From the NCBI GenBank assembly GCA_002118135.1, contig BDIU01000097.1, forward strand, positions 62,001 through 126,000: a stretch of DNA of 64,000 nt, written 5' to 3'. Under the pieces are notes generated by a model that ran no database searches, was not told where the DNA came from, and was given only the letters and a program-made list of their open reading frames with translations. Both the position numbers and the translations under genes were made by a program. Below, one piece after another: positions 1 to 9,658 of this stretch. Origin of the DNA: Trebouxia sp. TZW2008 (lineage: Eukaryota; Chlorophyta; Trebouxiophyceae; Trebouxiales; Trebouxiaceae). How positions within the stretch are numbered: position 1 is the stretch's first letter; every line of letters begins with the position of its first letter.

Positions 1-98
1 CTTAAGCAGAGGTGATGCATCAACATCTGTAACAACAGCTTCTGCGCTTAAAGAGTGTTGCGGCAGTTGGTCTTATACATGCCAACAGTTGTATCTTG

Positions 99-299
99 CT
101 GTGCTTCAGCAGCAAAGTTGAATCTGACTTGTTTGAATGCATAGATGCTTCACCTATTTTCTTTGAATGCATAGATGCTTTACAAGATTCTGATCCCACC
201 CAAGTGTGTGCTTGCAGACTAGAAGAGGTGGTTGATTGCATAGATGCCTTGCGGCATCCTGAATCCAGCCCACCCATGGCCAAGCTGAACCACTCCTAG
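99..299 (+). repeat. exon-edge echoes upstream of BAG exon
   Basis: Positions 212-299 copy the 3' splice site and first ~27 codons of the exon at 352. Both read LE.V.D.IDALRHPESS.PMAKL after a TTGCAG/A junction, 133 bp apart. The copy ends in a stop (TCCTAG, 299), so it is not a usable exon in this frame. Two smaller copies of the core TTTGAATGCATAGATGCTT lie at 131-181. Confidence 0.8.
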
Positions 300-351
300 G
301 GGATCCTGATTTTAGACTTCTCCGACCTAAGCTTGAACTCTGTTTTTGCAG

Positions 352-1414
352 ACTTGAAGCCGTGATTGATCGCATAGATGCCTTACGGCATCCTGAATCC
401 AGCCAGCCAATGGCCAAGCTGAAGCATTTTGAAGGCCAGCAGGAGTCTCCAGAGCAGCTGCAGAAGCAGCTGCTAGAGCTGAGCGAGCTCAGCATGCAAG
501 TCGTGCTCAGCATGGATGATCTGCATAGCGAAGCCAGAGAGGTATGGTCTTGCATGTCATTGAATTCGTTCTGACAGAACTGTTCCGAGGCATTTCTATG
601 CTTCTGTGAGCAACTATTAGGGTCATGCTATTTCACTTGCAAACATAGAAGTTGTCATGTGTACGATGTCATAAATTCAGATTATGCTGTTAGAGCCGAA
701 TATTAGTGTTGTATTCAAGCTTTTGTAATGCACAGCAAAGTGGGTCTGGTGTGGGCTGCTCATGATTGCGGAAGCTGCCTCTATTATGCCTGACCACGGT
801 AGTCATGCGTCATGCACCTAGACCATTGGATCCTTCTTCCTTGGCATACTCCTTTCTTCTTCTTCGCCTTGCAAGTGTCCACTGCTCATGTGATCAACCT
901 TGCTAGCTGGCTTCAGCTTGCTGACCCATTCCTCTTCTGCTTACAGGTAAGAAGTTTGCGTAAACGTATGGTCAAAAGAGCGCTGGCATTGATGGAGCAG
1001 ATTGACATCACCAAAGCTGGCATGCTCAGATCTGTCATGGACACTCACCTTCACGATGATCAATCTGAGTTCAGCAACTTTGAGTCAGACTCAGATGCAG
1101 CGAGCAACGATCATCCCAATGATGCCAAAGCTCAAGCAGAAGAAGGAGGCGAGCACAAGCAGCAGACTGGTGATGAGTCAACAGGCCCAAAGGAGCTGAC
1201 AGCAGAGGAGAAAAGTGATGAGCTTGTGACTAATGCCCTGAATCAGCTAAATATGGCTCAAACAGAGGGAATCAATTGTGACCAAGCAGAGCAACACAAG
1301 GAAACAGGGAATGGTACCCAAGACACATCGGCAGCTGGCACTATTCAGAATGGTCATTCAGTTGGTGCAGAAGACGAAGCTGTTACCAGCAGACATGCAG
1401 TCCAAGCAGACTGA
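352..1414 (+). CDS. BAG-domain co-chaperone (3' part of gene)
   Basis: Two exons are clear: 352-541 and 947-1414 (stop TGA 1412-1414), both joined in phase 0. The first begins in mid-codon, so the start lies upstream, perhaps outside the window. The first 63 residues form two amphipathic helices (LEAVIDRIDALRHPE, then LLELSELSMQVVLSMDDL). The second exon opens with VRSLRKRMVKRALALMEQID, the basic C-terminal helix pattern of BAG domains that docks on the HSP70 ATPase domain; BAG proteins act as HSP70 nucleotide-exchange factors. The remaining ~130 residues are acidic, rich in Ser, Glu, Gln and Asp, and probably disordered. The family call rests on the helix pattern only, and another helical co-chaperone domain is possible. 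The exon at 352 has a degraded copy at 219-299. Confidence 0.62.
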
Positions 1415-3020
1415 CAAGCTCCTTAGATAGGCATTTGCAGTCGTAAGCGCAGCATAGCCGATTGCAATATGAGACAGTGTATGAGACAATACCAATATGA
1501 GACAGCTTTGCAGGGTGGCCCATGTGCTTTTGCGTGATTGCTCATCTTTGCATGTAGCCAAGCTGAGTTGAATTAGTCTGATCATTGATTGGTGCAATGA
1601 GCTACTGTAACACATGTCAATCAAAGTGTGACACTCCTGTAGTTCTGTAGTTGTACTGCAAACTCCTCTTGCCTTATGGCCTCATTGCTTTGTGCTGCTG
1701 CTTTCTCATTGCAAATACGTCTTGTGCAGATGTGGCGCTTCATGTGTGCATGGGGATAAGGCTGCACCTGATCTATGCAATGAGTGGCGCTCCGGTTTCG
1801 CTTCTCAACTAGCTCGAGCGCTGGCGCATGTGCACATGCAAGTGCATGTTACACTTATTGTCCACAGCCACACCAAAGTGTGAGCGCCTAAGGGTGTTGT
1901 TCGCCATTTAGCGGATGACGTAACCTGCCCTTTCAAGTGACATTGGCTTGAAAGCCAGCACACAGGCTGCTAACGAGCAAGCAGGTGATGCAGTCAAGAA
2001 GTATCATCTCAGCCGGTTCACTGCGAAGCTTTAGCCTGCCAGAATGACACTGGAACGCTGACGCGTCGCTCAGTCGTAATCTGTCCACTCGCCAACACTG
2101 ACTACGATGAACGAAGACAAATAAAGCAGATGTAATTATGGCTTGACAGCCAGTGCACAGCATGCTAGCAGGCAAGCAGGTGAAGCAGTTTACATGGACA
2201 GTGCTGCCAGCGCAGCACTATGGCAAGATCCTGTCAGAGAGCGCAGCTGGCATATGTCTGTGTGCAATGGACAACTGCACACAAGATTCAGGGAGCAAGC
2301 AGGTGATGCAATTTACATGGAATGGACAATGCTGCGAGCGCAGCACCATGGCAAGACCCTGCTCAAGAGTGCAGCTGGAATATGTCTGTGTGCAATGGAG
2401 AATTGCAACCTCGACACATGGAGCTCTGAAAGCTCAGATCTAAGACACAGTGTCAAGTATGTCAGATGTGTACAAGTTTGCGCAGCAGCTTGCTGGTAGT
2501 ATGCGCTGTAGCTCTTTGAAAGCAGCAACTCCGGGCTGCCTCTTGAGACAGAGGCTCCTGTGATGACGCCCAGCGGCTAGACTTGTCTCTGTTCTTGTAT
2601 ATTCTGCCCAGCAGCTTGCTGATAGTATCTGCTGTAGCTCGTGGAAAGCAGCAATGCCAGGCTGCCTCTTTAGACGGAGGCTCCCCTGATGACGCCCAAC
2701 AGCATAGACTTTTCTCTTCTTGTCTGCTGTAGCTCTTGCTGCTGGCCACAGAATGAAGCTGGGTCATTCAACCTTGTGCTGCAACTGGAGCAGGGTTTCG
2801 TCCTCGTCCACGACCCTGCAGAGTACGATAACATTTTTGACTTATTGCAGCACATGTGCTAGGTGTATGTGGCGCGAGTCCTGTCTAGCCAGGCAGGCTT
2901 GTTCTGAGCGTCTGTATACAGACGCTGCAGACTCTGCAGACATGCACCAATACATTGGTCACCTGCTGCACCTCAATCAGAGGCTTTGCAAATAAGCGCA
3001 GACAGGAACAGAGACTGATA
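1415..3020. other. intergenic, repeat-rich
   Basis: No credible exon chain was found. Two direct copies of a ~115-bp unit with a ~127-bp period lie at about 2168-2281 and 2295-2408; both contain the run GTGCAATGGA. Two direct copies of a ~120-bp unit follow at about 2480-2600 and 2605-2720, sharing GGCTGCCTCTT.AGAC.GAGGCTCC. The second unit belongs to a dispersed family that also appears at 63726-63800 in the opposite orientation. Confidence 0.6.
2480..2720. repeat. two tandem copies of dispersed repeat
   Basis: Each copy has AAAGCAGCAA, then GGGCTGCCTCTTGAGACAG or a close variant, then GGCTCC and TGATGACGCCCA. The reverse complement of the central part (GAGCCTCTGTCTAAAGAGGC) is at about 63737-63757. 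The family is not recognised. Confidence 0.6.
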
Positions 3021-3194
3021 CAGTAAACTCTTGTTGTAAGGACACTTGATGCAAGGACAATCTTGATGTAAGGACAGTGCTATTGGTAACCAATCACTGC
3101 ATTCTGACTGCAGTGGTCCCTGTGAGTAAGGACAACTTGATGCAAGGACAAATTTCTTGGTTATCAGAGCAGTCGTTACAACAAGAGTTTAATG
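3021..3194. mobile_element. pogo/Tigger-like MITE, copy 1
   Basis: A 174-bp element with terminal inverted repeats CAGTAAACTCTTGTTGTAA at the left and its near-perfect complement at the right (one mismatch), flanked by TA at 3019-3020 and 3195-3196. The CAGT...CTC...TAAGGAC termini and TA target site fit the Tc1/mariner pogo/Tigger group. It has no coding capacity. This is the best-preserved of five copies in the window. Confidence 0.85.
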
Positions 3195-3634
3195 TAATAA
3201 CTCCATGTGACAAAGTGACATGACTGCGGATCCAAGGCAGAAATGCTGTGAGTTCCATGCAAGAGAGCAGCAGTCTTGTGTCTAACAGATGCATGCAGGT
3301 GCACCATCTCAATCACAGAACAAGAGATGTACAGCATCTAGCATGAAGTTTGCAAACGCTGTAGAACCATATGTTTTTAGTGAGCGTAGACCATTTGCAT
3401 GCAGCCTCTAGGGTGCAACTTTGTACCACAATGGGCGTTTACTACAGCATGCCCCAATCCAAACACAACACAACAATGCACACCTGGCCTTGCAAGTGAA
3501 CGTGCGTGTGCTTGGAAAACAGCATGCCTACGTAATTACTGATGCTACATGCCCCAACTCAGTTGCAACACAGCAAGGCAGATTCTTGTTACTACCTTGT
3601 GACTGAACATACAAATGAGATGACAGAAGCTTAC

Positions 3635-6477
3635 CCTAGAATTATTGCCTCTGCCTCCACCTCTATACCCTCCTCTTGAGGGGACAGTCTGGAAGCCACC
3701 CTTTCCCCCCTGACCCCCCTCACCCCTGCCAGGGCCATTCTGGTAGCCCTGCCCTCTGCCCCTGCCAGCGCCATTCTGATAGCTCTGCCCCTGCCCTCTA
3801 GCAGGGCCGTTCTGGTAGCCCTGACCTTGCCTTCTGGCAGGGCCGTTCTGGTAACCCTGCCCTTGCTGCTGCCCTCTGCCGCCTCTGAAACCACGACCAC
3901 CAGGATGCCGGCGCGCCATTCCAGCTCCGCCAAAAGTTTCCATGTCGATTTTGCGCTGCTCAGCAAATCTGCCTCGCCCATCCTCTCTTGCCAGCCGCTC
4001 TGTTGCATCGCTGGAAATGGAGTCAAAGAAGTCATCCTCAAAGGTGGGCTTCTCAGCAGGCTTAGGCTGCTCAGGTTTAGACTCAGCTTCCTGCAGCAGA
4101 ACAGCAAAACTCAGCAACCTCAGGCCACTTTTGCCAACAAAGACTTTGGCTGTGAAGCCTGACAGTAACCACCAATCACTTTTTTTACTTGCATTTCAAC
4201 AGCCATCAAGAACAAAGGATGGCATGATGTGTCAGATAAGCAAGTATTTTGCAATCCCTACTAACATGTGCTGTGTTATGATTGCCCATTGCAAGACAAC
4301 ATTACCGCAAAAGTGTTACTGCAGTCACAGACATCTGTCCCTGCTGCATGTGTAAACTGAGGTCTGATAGGTGGTTGTTGGTGTCTCAGTAGCCTTGTCT
4401 GCAGTATTTCTCAGACAGACTCAATTGCAGACAATAAGCATATTATGACATTGCAGCTCACCTTCAGCGCAGCCTGCTTATTGAACTTCTTCATCATTTC
4501 CTCAAAGTCAAAGTCCTCATTGGGAACAGTGACAGGAGGGGCTCTTGGAGGCGCCCGTCCCCTGCCCCGCCCTTGACTTCCCTGGGGCGCCCCCCCTCGG
4601 CCCCCCTGGGGTGCCCCTGGGGCACTAGGTGCAGACCCCCCTGCTGCTTGCAGGAAGCTGCTGGGACGGGCAGCTGGCTTTGCAATGGCAGCTGCTGCAG
4701 CAGCTGCATAAGCAAACAAGAAAGAGTCAAAATTGACTGAGTGGAATGGGTTTGAAATGTCCAGCTGCGCCTTGGCTGTAACTCAGTAAAACTATGCAAA
4801 CTCAAGCTTGAGACTGGTGACGACTTGGATTTCTAACATTGTTGCTGACTGGCCATGCAGCTGGCTTTGCAATAACGACTGCTGCAGCAGCTGCGTATGG
4901 AAACAAAGCAAAAGTCAGGCTTGGCTTGGTGACAAAACAGCATCATGATGTGTATACTTACCTGGCTTTGCAATTTCAGCACTATCTGCAGCAGATGCAT
5001 ATGGATTCAAAGAAAAAGTCAGGCTTGGCTTATTGACCAAACAGCATGATGTACTTGACTGTTCAGCTGACTTTGCAATTTCAAATTTGACAGCTGCAGC
5101 AGCTGCATAGACAAGGCAAAGTCAAATGTGGCTTGTTGCTCTCTTCTTTATTGGCAATGTCATGATGACAGTGGCATGGGCAGACAATCACGACATGACA
5201 CACAGCTGATAACAGGCCTCAGGAGCAGTTTTCAGTCAGACAGGCGGACAGACAGACAGACCAACAGACAGAGCCCCACACACAGACAGACAAATGGGTG
5301 AAGCATCACCTTGGGCAGCTGAAGTGGTCTAAGGGCCACTGCCAGGTTCTGAGGGCAGTCAAGCAACTACGCCTTACGACTGAGCAATGCATCAACAATC
5401 CCTGTGAGAAGATACAGACAGGCAGAAACCCACAGACAGACAGTGAGGGAGTATCACCTTGAGCTGCTTGGGCAGCTGGGGTGGTTTGAGGGCCACTGCC
5501 AGGTTCTGAGGGCAGTCATGCAAGTAGGCGGCTTACGACTGAGCAGCAATGCATCAACAACAGACAGTCAGGCAGGCCAGCAGACACCCACAGGCAGACA
5601 TGCATACAGTGAGGGAGTGTCACCTTGAGCTGCGTGGGCAGCCGGGGTGGTCTGAGGGCTACTGCCAGATTCCGGGGGCTGCTGGGAGGTGCTCTGCCCT
5701 TGGCCCTGGGGCTGGCCCTGGGGCTGGCCTGTTTGATTGCTGCGTGGGGCGCCACGTCCTTGTCCTGGACCCTGCACATTGAACTTTCCATCAGAAGAAA
5801 GAAAACTGAAAGCATTTGCCCCCTGACACAGACCACTCTGTGAGCCTTGGCGTGCATGCAGATATGAACGATGGCAAGAGACAGAGGTAAAGCTGTAGGT
5901 TGAGCCATACATTAACAGCAAGGTCCACATGTGGCATGCTTGCAACAAGACTAGATTTACTCAAGATGCGCATGACAATGACGCAATCAGAGAGGATAGA
6001 GCTGTATGCAGGAGTGTGTTGTGATCAGAAACTTGGCATTCATGCGAATTTTTTGTACCCGTATTGACTCAGCTGCTACATACAGTGGTCTCCAGATGCA
6101 AGCTGCATGCAACACATGCCCCCCTTGTCATATGAGTGATACAGGGGAAGCAGAGGCAGTCAGTGTCAAGCCCACAAGGGAGGTGAGTGCTGACTCAAGT
6201 GTTAGCAGACATGTAGGCTTGCCATGCTGTATGTGTGCACCTGTTGCGTGAGTGATACTGTAGGGGCAGGGGCTGGCTGGGGAGGCTGAGGGGTGTGGTA
6301 CTGCTGCTGGGGGGTTCTGGCCTGGGGTGCAGAGGGGTGGGCTGGGCCTGAGGGTGGAGCCCCTCGAGGCTGGTTCTGTCCTTGACTTGGTCCAGGAGCT
6401 GCAATAGACATTCAGAGCAGTTTTTGTGTAACATTTTCCAAAAGAGATGAACGAAACGCGTCCCTTTTGCTGACTTT

Positions 6478-6521
<44 letters not shown>

Positions 6522-7787
6522 AATTGCAGCAATTTTGATTTTGAGGTCATCTGGGGCAGATGCTGTTTATGAACCCAGTACGTTTGTTGCAGCACGCATT
6601 GAATGCAGAACTTGAGACAAAGTGAGCAACGCTCTGCAACATTGAACTCAAAAGACCAAGTAGTTTTGACAAAGATTTGAGATTGCAAGCCAAGAGCTGG
6701 TTGCATGCATACCTTGTGTTGCATATTGTTGCCCATCTTTGTTTGGAGCAAATTGGGCAGCTGGGGGGTGCTGCTGTGATTGGTTCTGCACAGACAATAC
6801 ACGCCCTGTGGACAGAGTTGATTGGGAGCAGTGCGTTGCTTCTGCACCCAGCTAGCTGAATCATGTGACCACACGTGAAAACATGAACATGGCGATGATG
6901 ATAGACAGGTGCATACGGTGAATTTAGTAGAGGTGACATCAACAGGGTGTTTATTCAACTTCCAATATGCATCAAATATTGACTGACTGCCATGATGGAA
7001 TCAATGTCTGACCAGTACGCAAGGTGCACTCCATCAGAGTGATAAACATCAGGGCACATGTTCACAGCCATCACGGCAACAAGGAAATGGACTATGCACT
7101 TATTGACAACCCTGCAGTCTACTGTCTGTGACTGCAGACTATGTACGCGCCAAGGTCCGCAAAGGAGAACTCTGTGTGCACAGCTTTCAGGCTATTTGAG
7201 AGAGCATTGCTTACCTGCTGTTCTTGATGGGGCGCAGGAGGAGCTGCTGGTGCCTGCAACAGCTCAGCTTGTTAGTACAAAGGCACTGGGTAAAAGGCTT
7301 GTCAGGTCAGTATGGGATCAGTGACATTACCCCTTGGCCTTCAGGTGGACCGTTGGTGATGACGGTCAAGTCTGCGATGTCGCTGCCTGCATGTGCATGC
7401 AACCTCGGTTGAGCTCAGCCAGCCAAGCAGTGATCTACAAGAATCAGGTAGCGATCTGTGTTGGCCACTGAAGCAGCCCCGGGCTGCCCCGAGCCTTACC
7501 TCGAAAGATGATGAACTCGAAAGGTCGTTCGCTTGCTGGGATCTGCGGTCCATCTTGTTTGCGTCCTTCGGTGCCAAATGAGCGGACTGCGGGGAAGTGA
7601 AGGTTAGACTGCAACCTTAACCGTGCAAGTTGAAGGACAAAGGTTGAGCGCGAGTACCATTCTGCAGGGCAATGGTGCTCTCTTGCATGTCAATGGTATA
7701 CAGTGTGCCCTCATATCTGACGCCCGTCTTTGATATCAGGCTGATAAGACTGCCGATGTACGGCATCCCCGGTGGCTGGGAAGCCAT
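3635..7787 (-). CDS. DCP5: LSM14/DCP5-type decapping regulator
   Basis: Nine exons in consistent phase: 7787-7658, 7586-7500, 7386-7331, 7253-7215, 6785-6713, 6398-6241, 5771-5624, 4703-4462 and 4090-3635. The start ATG is 7787. Exons 1-3 encode the LSM14-type Sm-like domain ([42 protein letters not shown]). A Pro/Gln/Gly-rich linker follows. Exon 8 has the FDF box ([15 protein letters not shown]). Exon 9 has the FFD box ([10 protein letters not shown]) and the TFG box ([17 protein letters not shown]), then a tail of repeated GQGYQNG and RGG units. This is the full LSM14/Scd6/Trailer-hitch/DCP5 order; such proteins bind mRNA and the DCP2/DDX6 machinery in P-bodies and repress translation. After exon 9 the frame either reads through to a stop at 3545 or splices at GTAAGC (3634) to an unresolved last exon. 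There are at least 463 residues. Confidence 0.93.
4830..5125 (-). repeat. echoes of DCP5 exon 8 start
   Basis: Three degraded copies of the exon 8 acceptor and its Ala-rich start (CTGCTGCAGCAGCTGC region, with the following GCAAAGCCAG) lie in the preceding intron, at about 4855-4900, 4970-5005 and 5060-5110. They are spaced ~105-125 bp apart and share the flanking AGTCAGGCTTGGCTT. Confidence 0.75.
5300..5580 (-). repeat. echoes of DCP5 exon 7 end and 5' splice site
   Basis: Two copies of the last ~70 bases of exon 7 plus the donor (CAAGGTGATAC in sense) lie downstream in the intron at about 5305-5370 and 5445-5515. They share the intronic tail containing TTACGACTGAGCA. The true boundary is at 5624. 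Confidence 0.8.
6478..6521. repeat. CAG/CTG microsatellite in DCP5 intron 5
   Basis: About 14 uninterrupted CAG units on the + strand, read as CTG in the transcript. It lies ~80 bases upstream of the exon 6 acceptor (6399). Confidence 0.95.
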
Positions 7788-8468
7788 GGTGCTAGCACTT
7801 TCGACAAGATCGGCAGCAGCTTGTCTTAGCTATTTCATGCGAGCTCGCTGGCGGAGCGACGCTTGCGTCACAACTGTTTGCGCAGCTGGTTGTACTGGAA
7901 GTGTGACACCGTACATGAAAGCGATTTACGCTGCCGCTGCCTCATTGCCCTTCAGGTCACTCTTCTTCCTCGCCAACACTCATCATAGAAGTTGATCGAG
8001 AAGCCAATTTGGTTTTGAAATAATCAGCCAACTAAAGCGAGCTTGCGTTCCTGGCAGCGAGATTTCCTGCTCCCTACAGTTCTCCTGCTAGGGCTGTGTT
8101 GCTGTGAGTCTCATGAGACGCACTGAACCTCAAGCTATTTGCCATAGCCTATATGGTATACAGATTACAATGCTGTCTGAGAGTAAGTCTGAGACTCGAG
8201 CAATGTTCTGAAAGCAACAGGAACACATAGTCTGCCGGGACGGATGCCGAGCCGCAATCTCAAGTCCCTGTTACACGCATTACGCAACACCCTAATCTGA
8301 AGATCTCGAATCAACAGGGTCATCACTGTGTTTCCTGCACCTGACTGCATTGGCTTGATGCTCTTCCAACCAACGCCCATAGCTTCCCCATATTTTGCAT
8401 CAATGACATTTTCTGGCGCACTTCTCGCAGATGGTGGAGCTTATGGTGTGCCAGTTCCTTCTCAGTAT
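7788..8468. other. spacer upstream of DCP5
   Basis: This holds the DCP5 promoter side. Minus-strand frames in 8165-8520 are open but could not be joined in phase to the secreted-protein gene above them. I see no other feature. Confidence 0.4.
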
Positions 8469-9088
8469 TCACAAGAGCTTTCGCAAAGACACGAGACCCG
8501 GAATACGGTGTCGGATACACTGATATGTGCTCCCAGACACGTCTCCAAAAAAGCGCATGCTGAAAGGTTCGAAGCTGCCGGACCCAGGGCTGGAAAAGGT
8601 GTCTGTTGGTGAGGGGAAAATCGCATCCCCTCGATCAACGACACATCGCATCTGGCACACACTCTGCAAGGCGTCGACGTAGCCAGCAGCGCCGTTCAGG
8701 GTGGCAGCAGCTTGTCCGTCTCCGCCATTGGAGTTGAACAGAAACTGGACCTCGGCCCCATCGACCGTGCTTTGCAGTGTCACCGAGACCGTGGTTGATG
8801 AAGGGATGAGGTAGAAAGGGCGGGGATCGTTGAATTGGCAGGAGCCGGCAGGAGCGAGAGGTAGGTATGAAGCGGTGTGCTGTCGTCCCGGAGCAGGAGC
8901 CGGAGCAATTGAAGGGGGAACCTGGAGCACGCGTGAAAAGCACTTAGTATTAACCTAGGTGCGTTAGGCAATTTCCACGGCGTACTCGCCTGAGCTCGTA
9001 AGATGCCGCGGTAAGATGTCACAGCTTCCGGACCAAATGCGCCCCATAATAGAAAGACAAACAGTACTAGACAATTGCCGCTGGCCAT
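8469..9088 (-). CDS. small secreted protein, function unknown
   Basis: The model is exon 9088-8990 and exon 8921-8469, together 183 codons plus stop. The N-terminus MASGNCLVLFVFLLWGAFGPEA is a textbook signal peptide. The mature part has a Pro/Ala-rich start, then a compact region with four cysteines and strand-like segments (TTVSVTLQSTVDGAEVQFLF, MRFFGDVSGSTYQC). The joining intron uses a GC donor (CAG/GCGAGT at 8989) and a CTCCAG acceptor, in phase 0. The 3' end is uncertain because the downstream minus frames stay open and a further intron is possible. No family is recognised. It is the third of three consecutive minus-strand genes. Confidence 0.55.
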
Positions 9089-9182
9089 CCGAAAAGCAGT
9101 CACCACTATAAGGTTCTTTTGGGTCGCGCAAAGCTGTGTCAGATGGCGAGGTTCCCTCCTTCTTATCGAAATATCTAAATAT

Positions 9183-9197
9183 CTAAACCCTAAACCC
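9183..9197. repeat. interstitial telomere-type repeat
   Basis: CTAAACCCTAAACCC is two units of the plant/algal telomere repeat in CCCTAAA orientation. It lies between the secreted-protein and RING genes. Confidence 0.8.
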
Positions 9198-9266
9198 AAT
9201 GACGTCATCGAGTTCAAGTCTATACCAGGTTTTGTAGGAAGGGTGCAGCGTGTGCTAGATGCGGCT

Positions 9267-9560
9267 TCAGAGAGATTTCTGATGCGGTGGTCCACAGAAG
9301 GGAGGCGTCCTGCAATATGGACAGGTCCACCGCACCCGCAGCCAGTTCTCCAAACACTTCGTATGAAAACGGTGTGTGCAAGGGAGTGTGATCCAGTCTT
9401 GACTGTATGCGCCTGATACGAGACACACACTGCATTGACTTTTGGGCGCGTGACGTCCACAGAGGCCGTCGAATCTGGCAGGACAGGGACAAGCCATGCC
9501 GACGTTAGGTCCCGAGGCCACGGTCATCCTGCACGACTTCTTCTTCTGGCGCATGATCAT
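9267..9560 (-). CDS. RING-H2 zinc finger protein
   Basis: An uninterrupted 97-residue frame with a complete RING-H2 pattern: CSVC, 14 residues, then CTHRFHTKC, 10 residues, CPYC. The order C-x2-C...C-x-H-x2-H-x2-C...C-x2-C binds two zincs and is typical of E3 ubiquitin ligases. Just before it is a short Cys/His cluster (CPCPARFDGLCGRH) resembling the C...C..H zinc knuckles seen in many giant-virus proteins. The protein ends 15 residues after the RING, so there is no substrate domain or membrane anchor unless upstream exons are missing. It lacks introns, unlike its neighbours, and lies 99 bases downstream of the hydrolase stop. The start at 9560 is the first ATG in frame. Confidence 0.7.
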   Translation of the reverse strand: MIMRQKKKSCRMTVASGPNVGMACPCPARFDGLCGRHAPKSQCSVCLVSGAYSQDWITLPCTHRFHTKCLENWLRVRWTCPYCRTPPFCGPPHQKSL

Positions 9561-9658
9561 GATGTTTCATCAAGATGTTACGATGCAGTGCAGCACATGC
9601 TAAGCACAGCAAAAGGCAATTTTGTACCAGCAGCCATACTCCTGACCTTGTCACTCTA

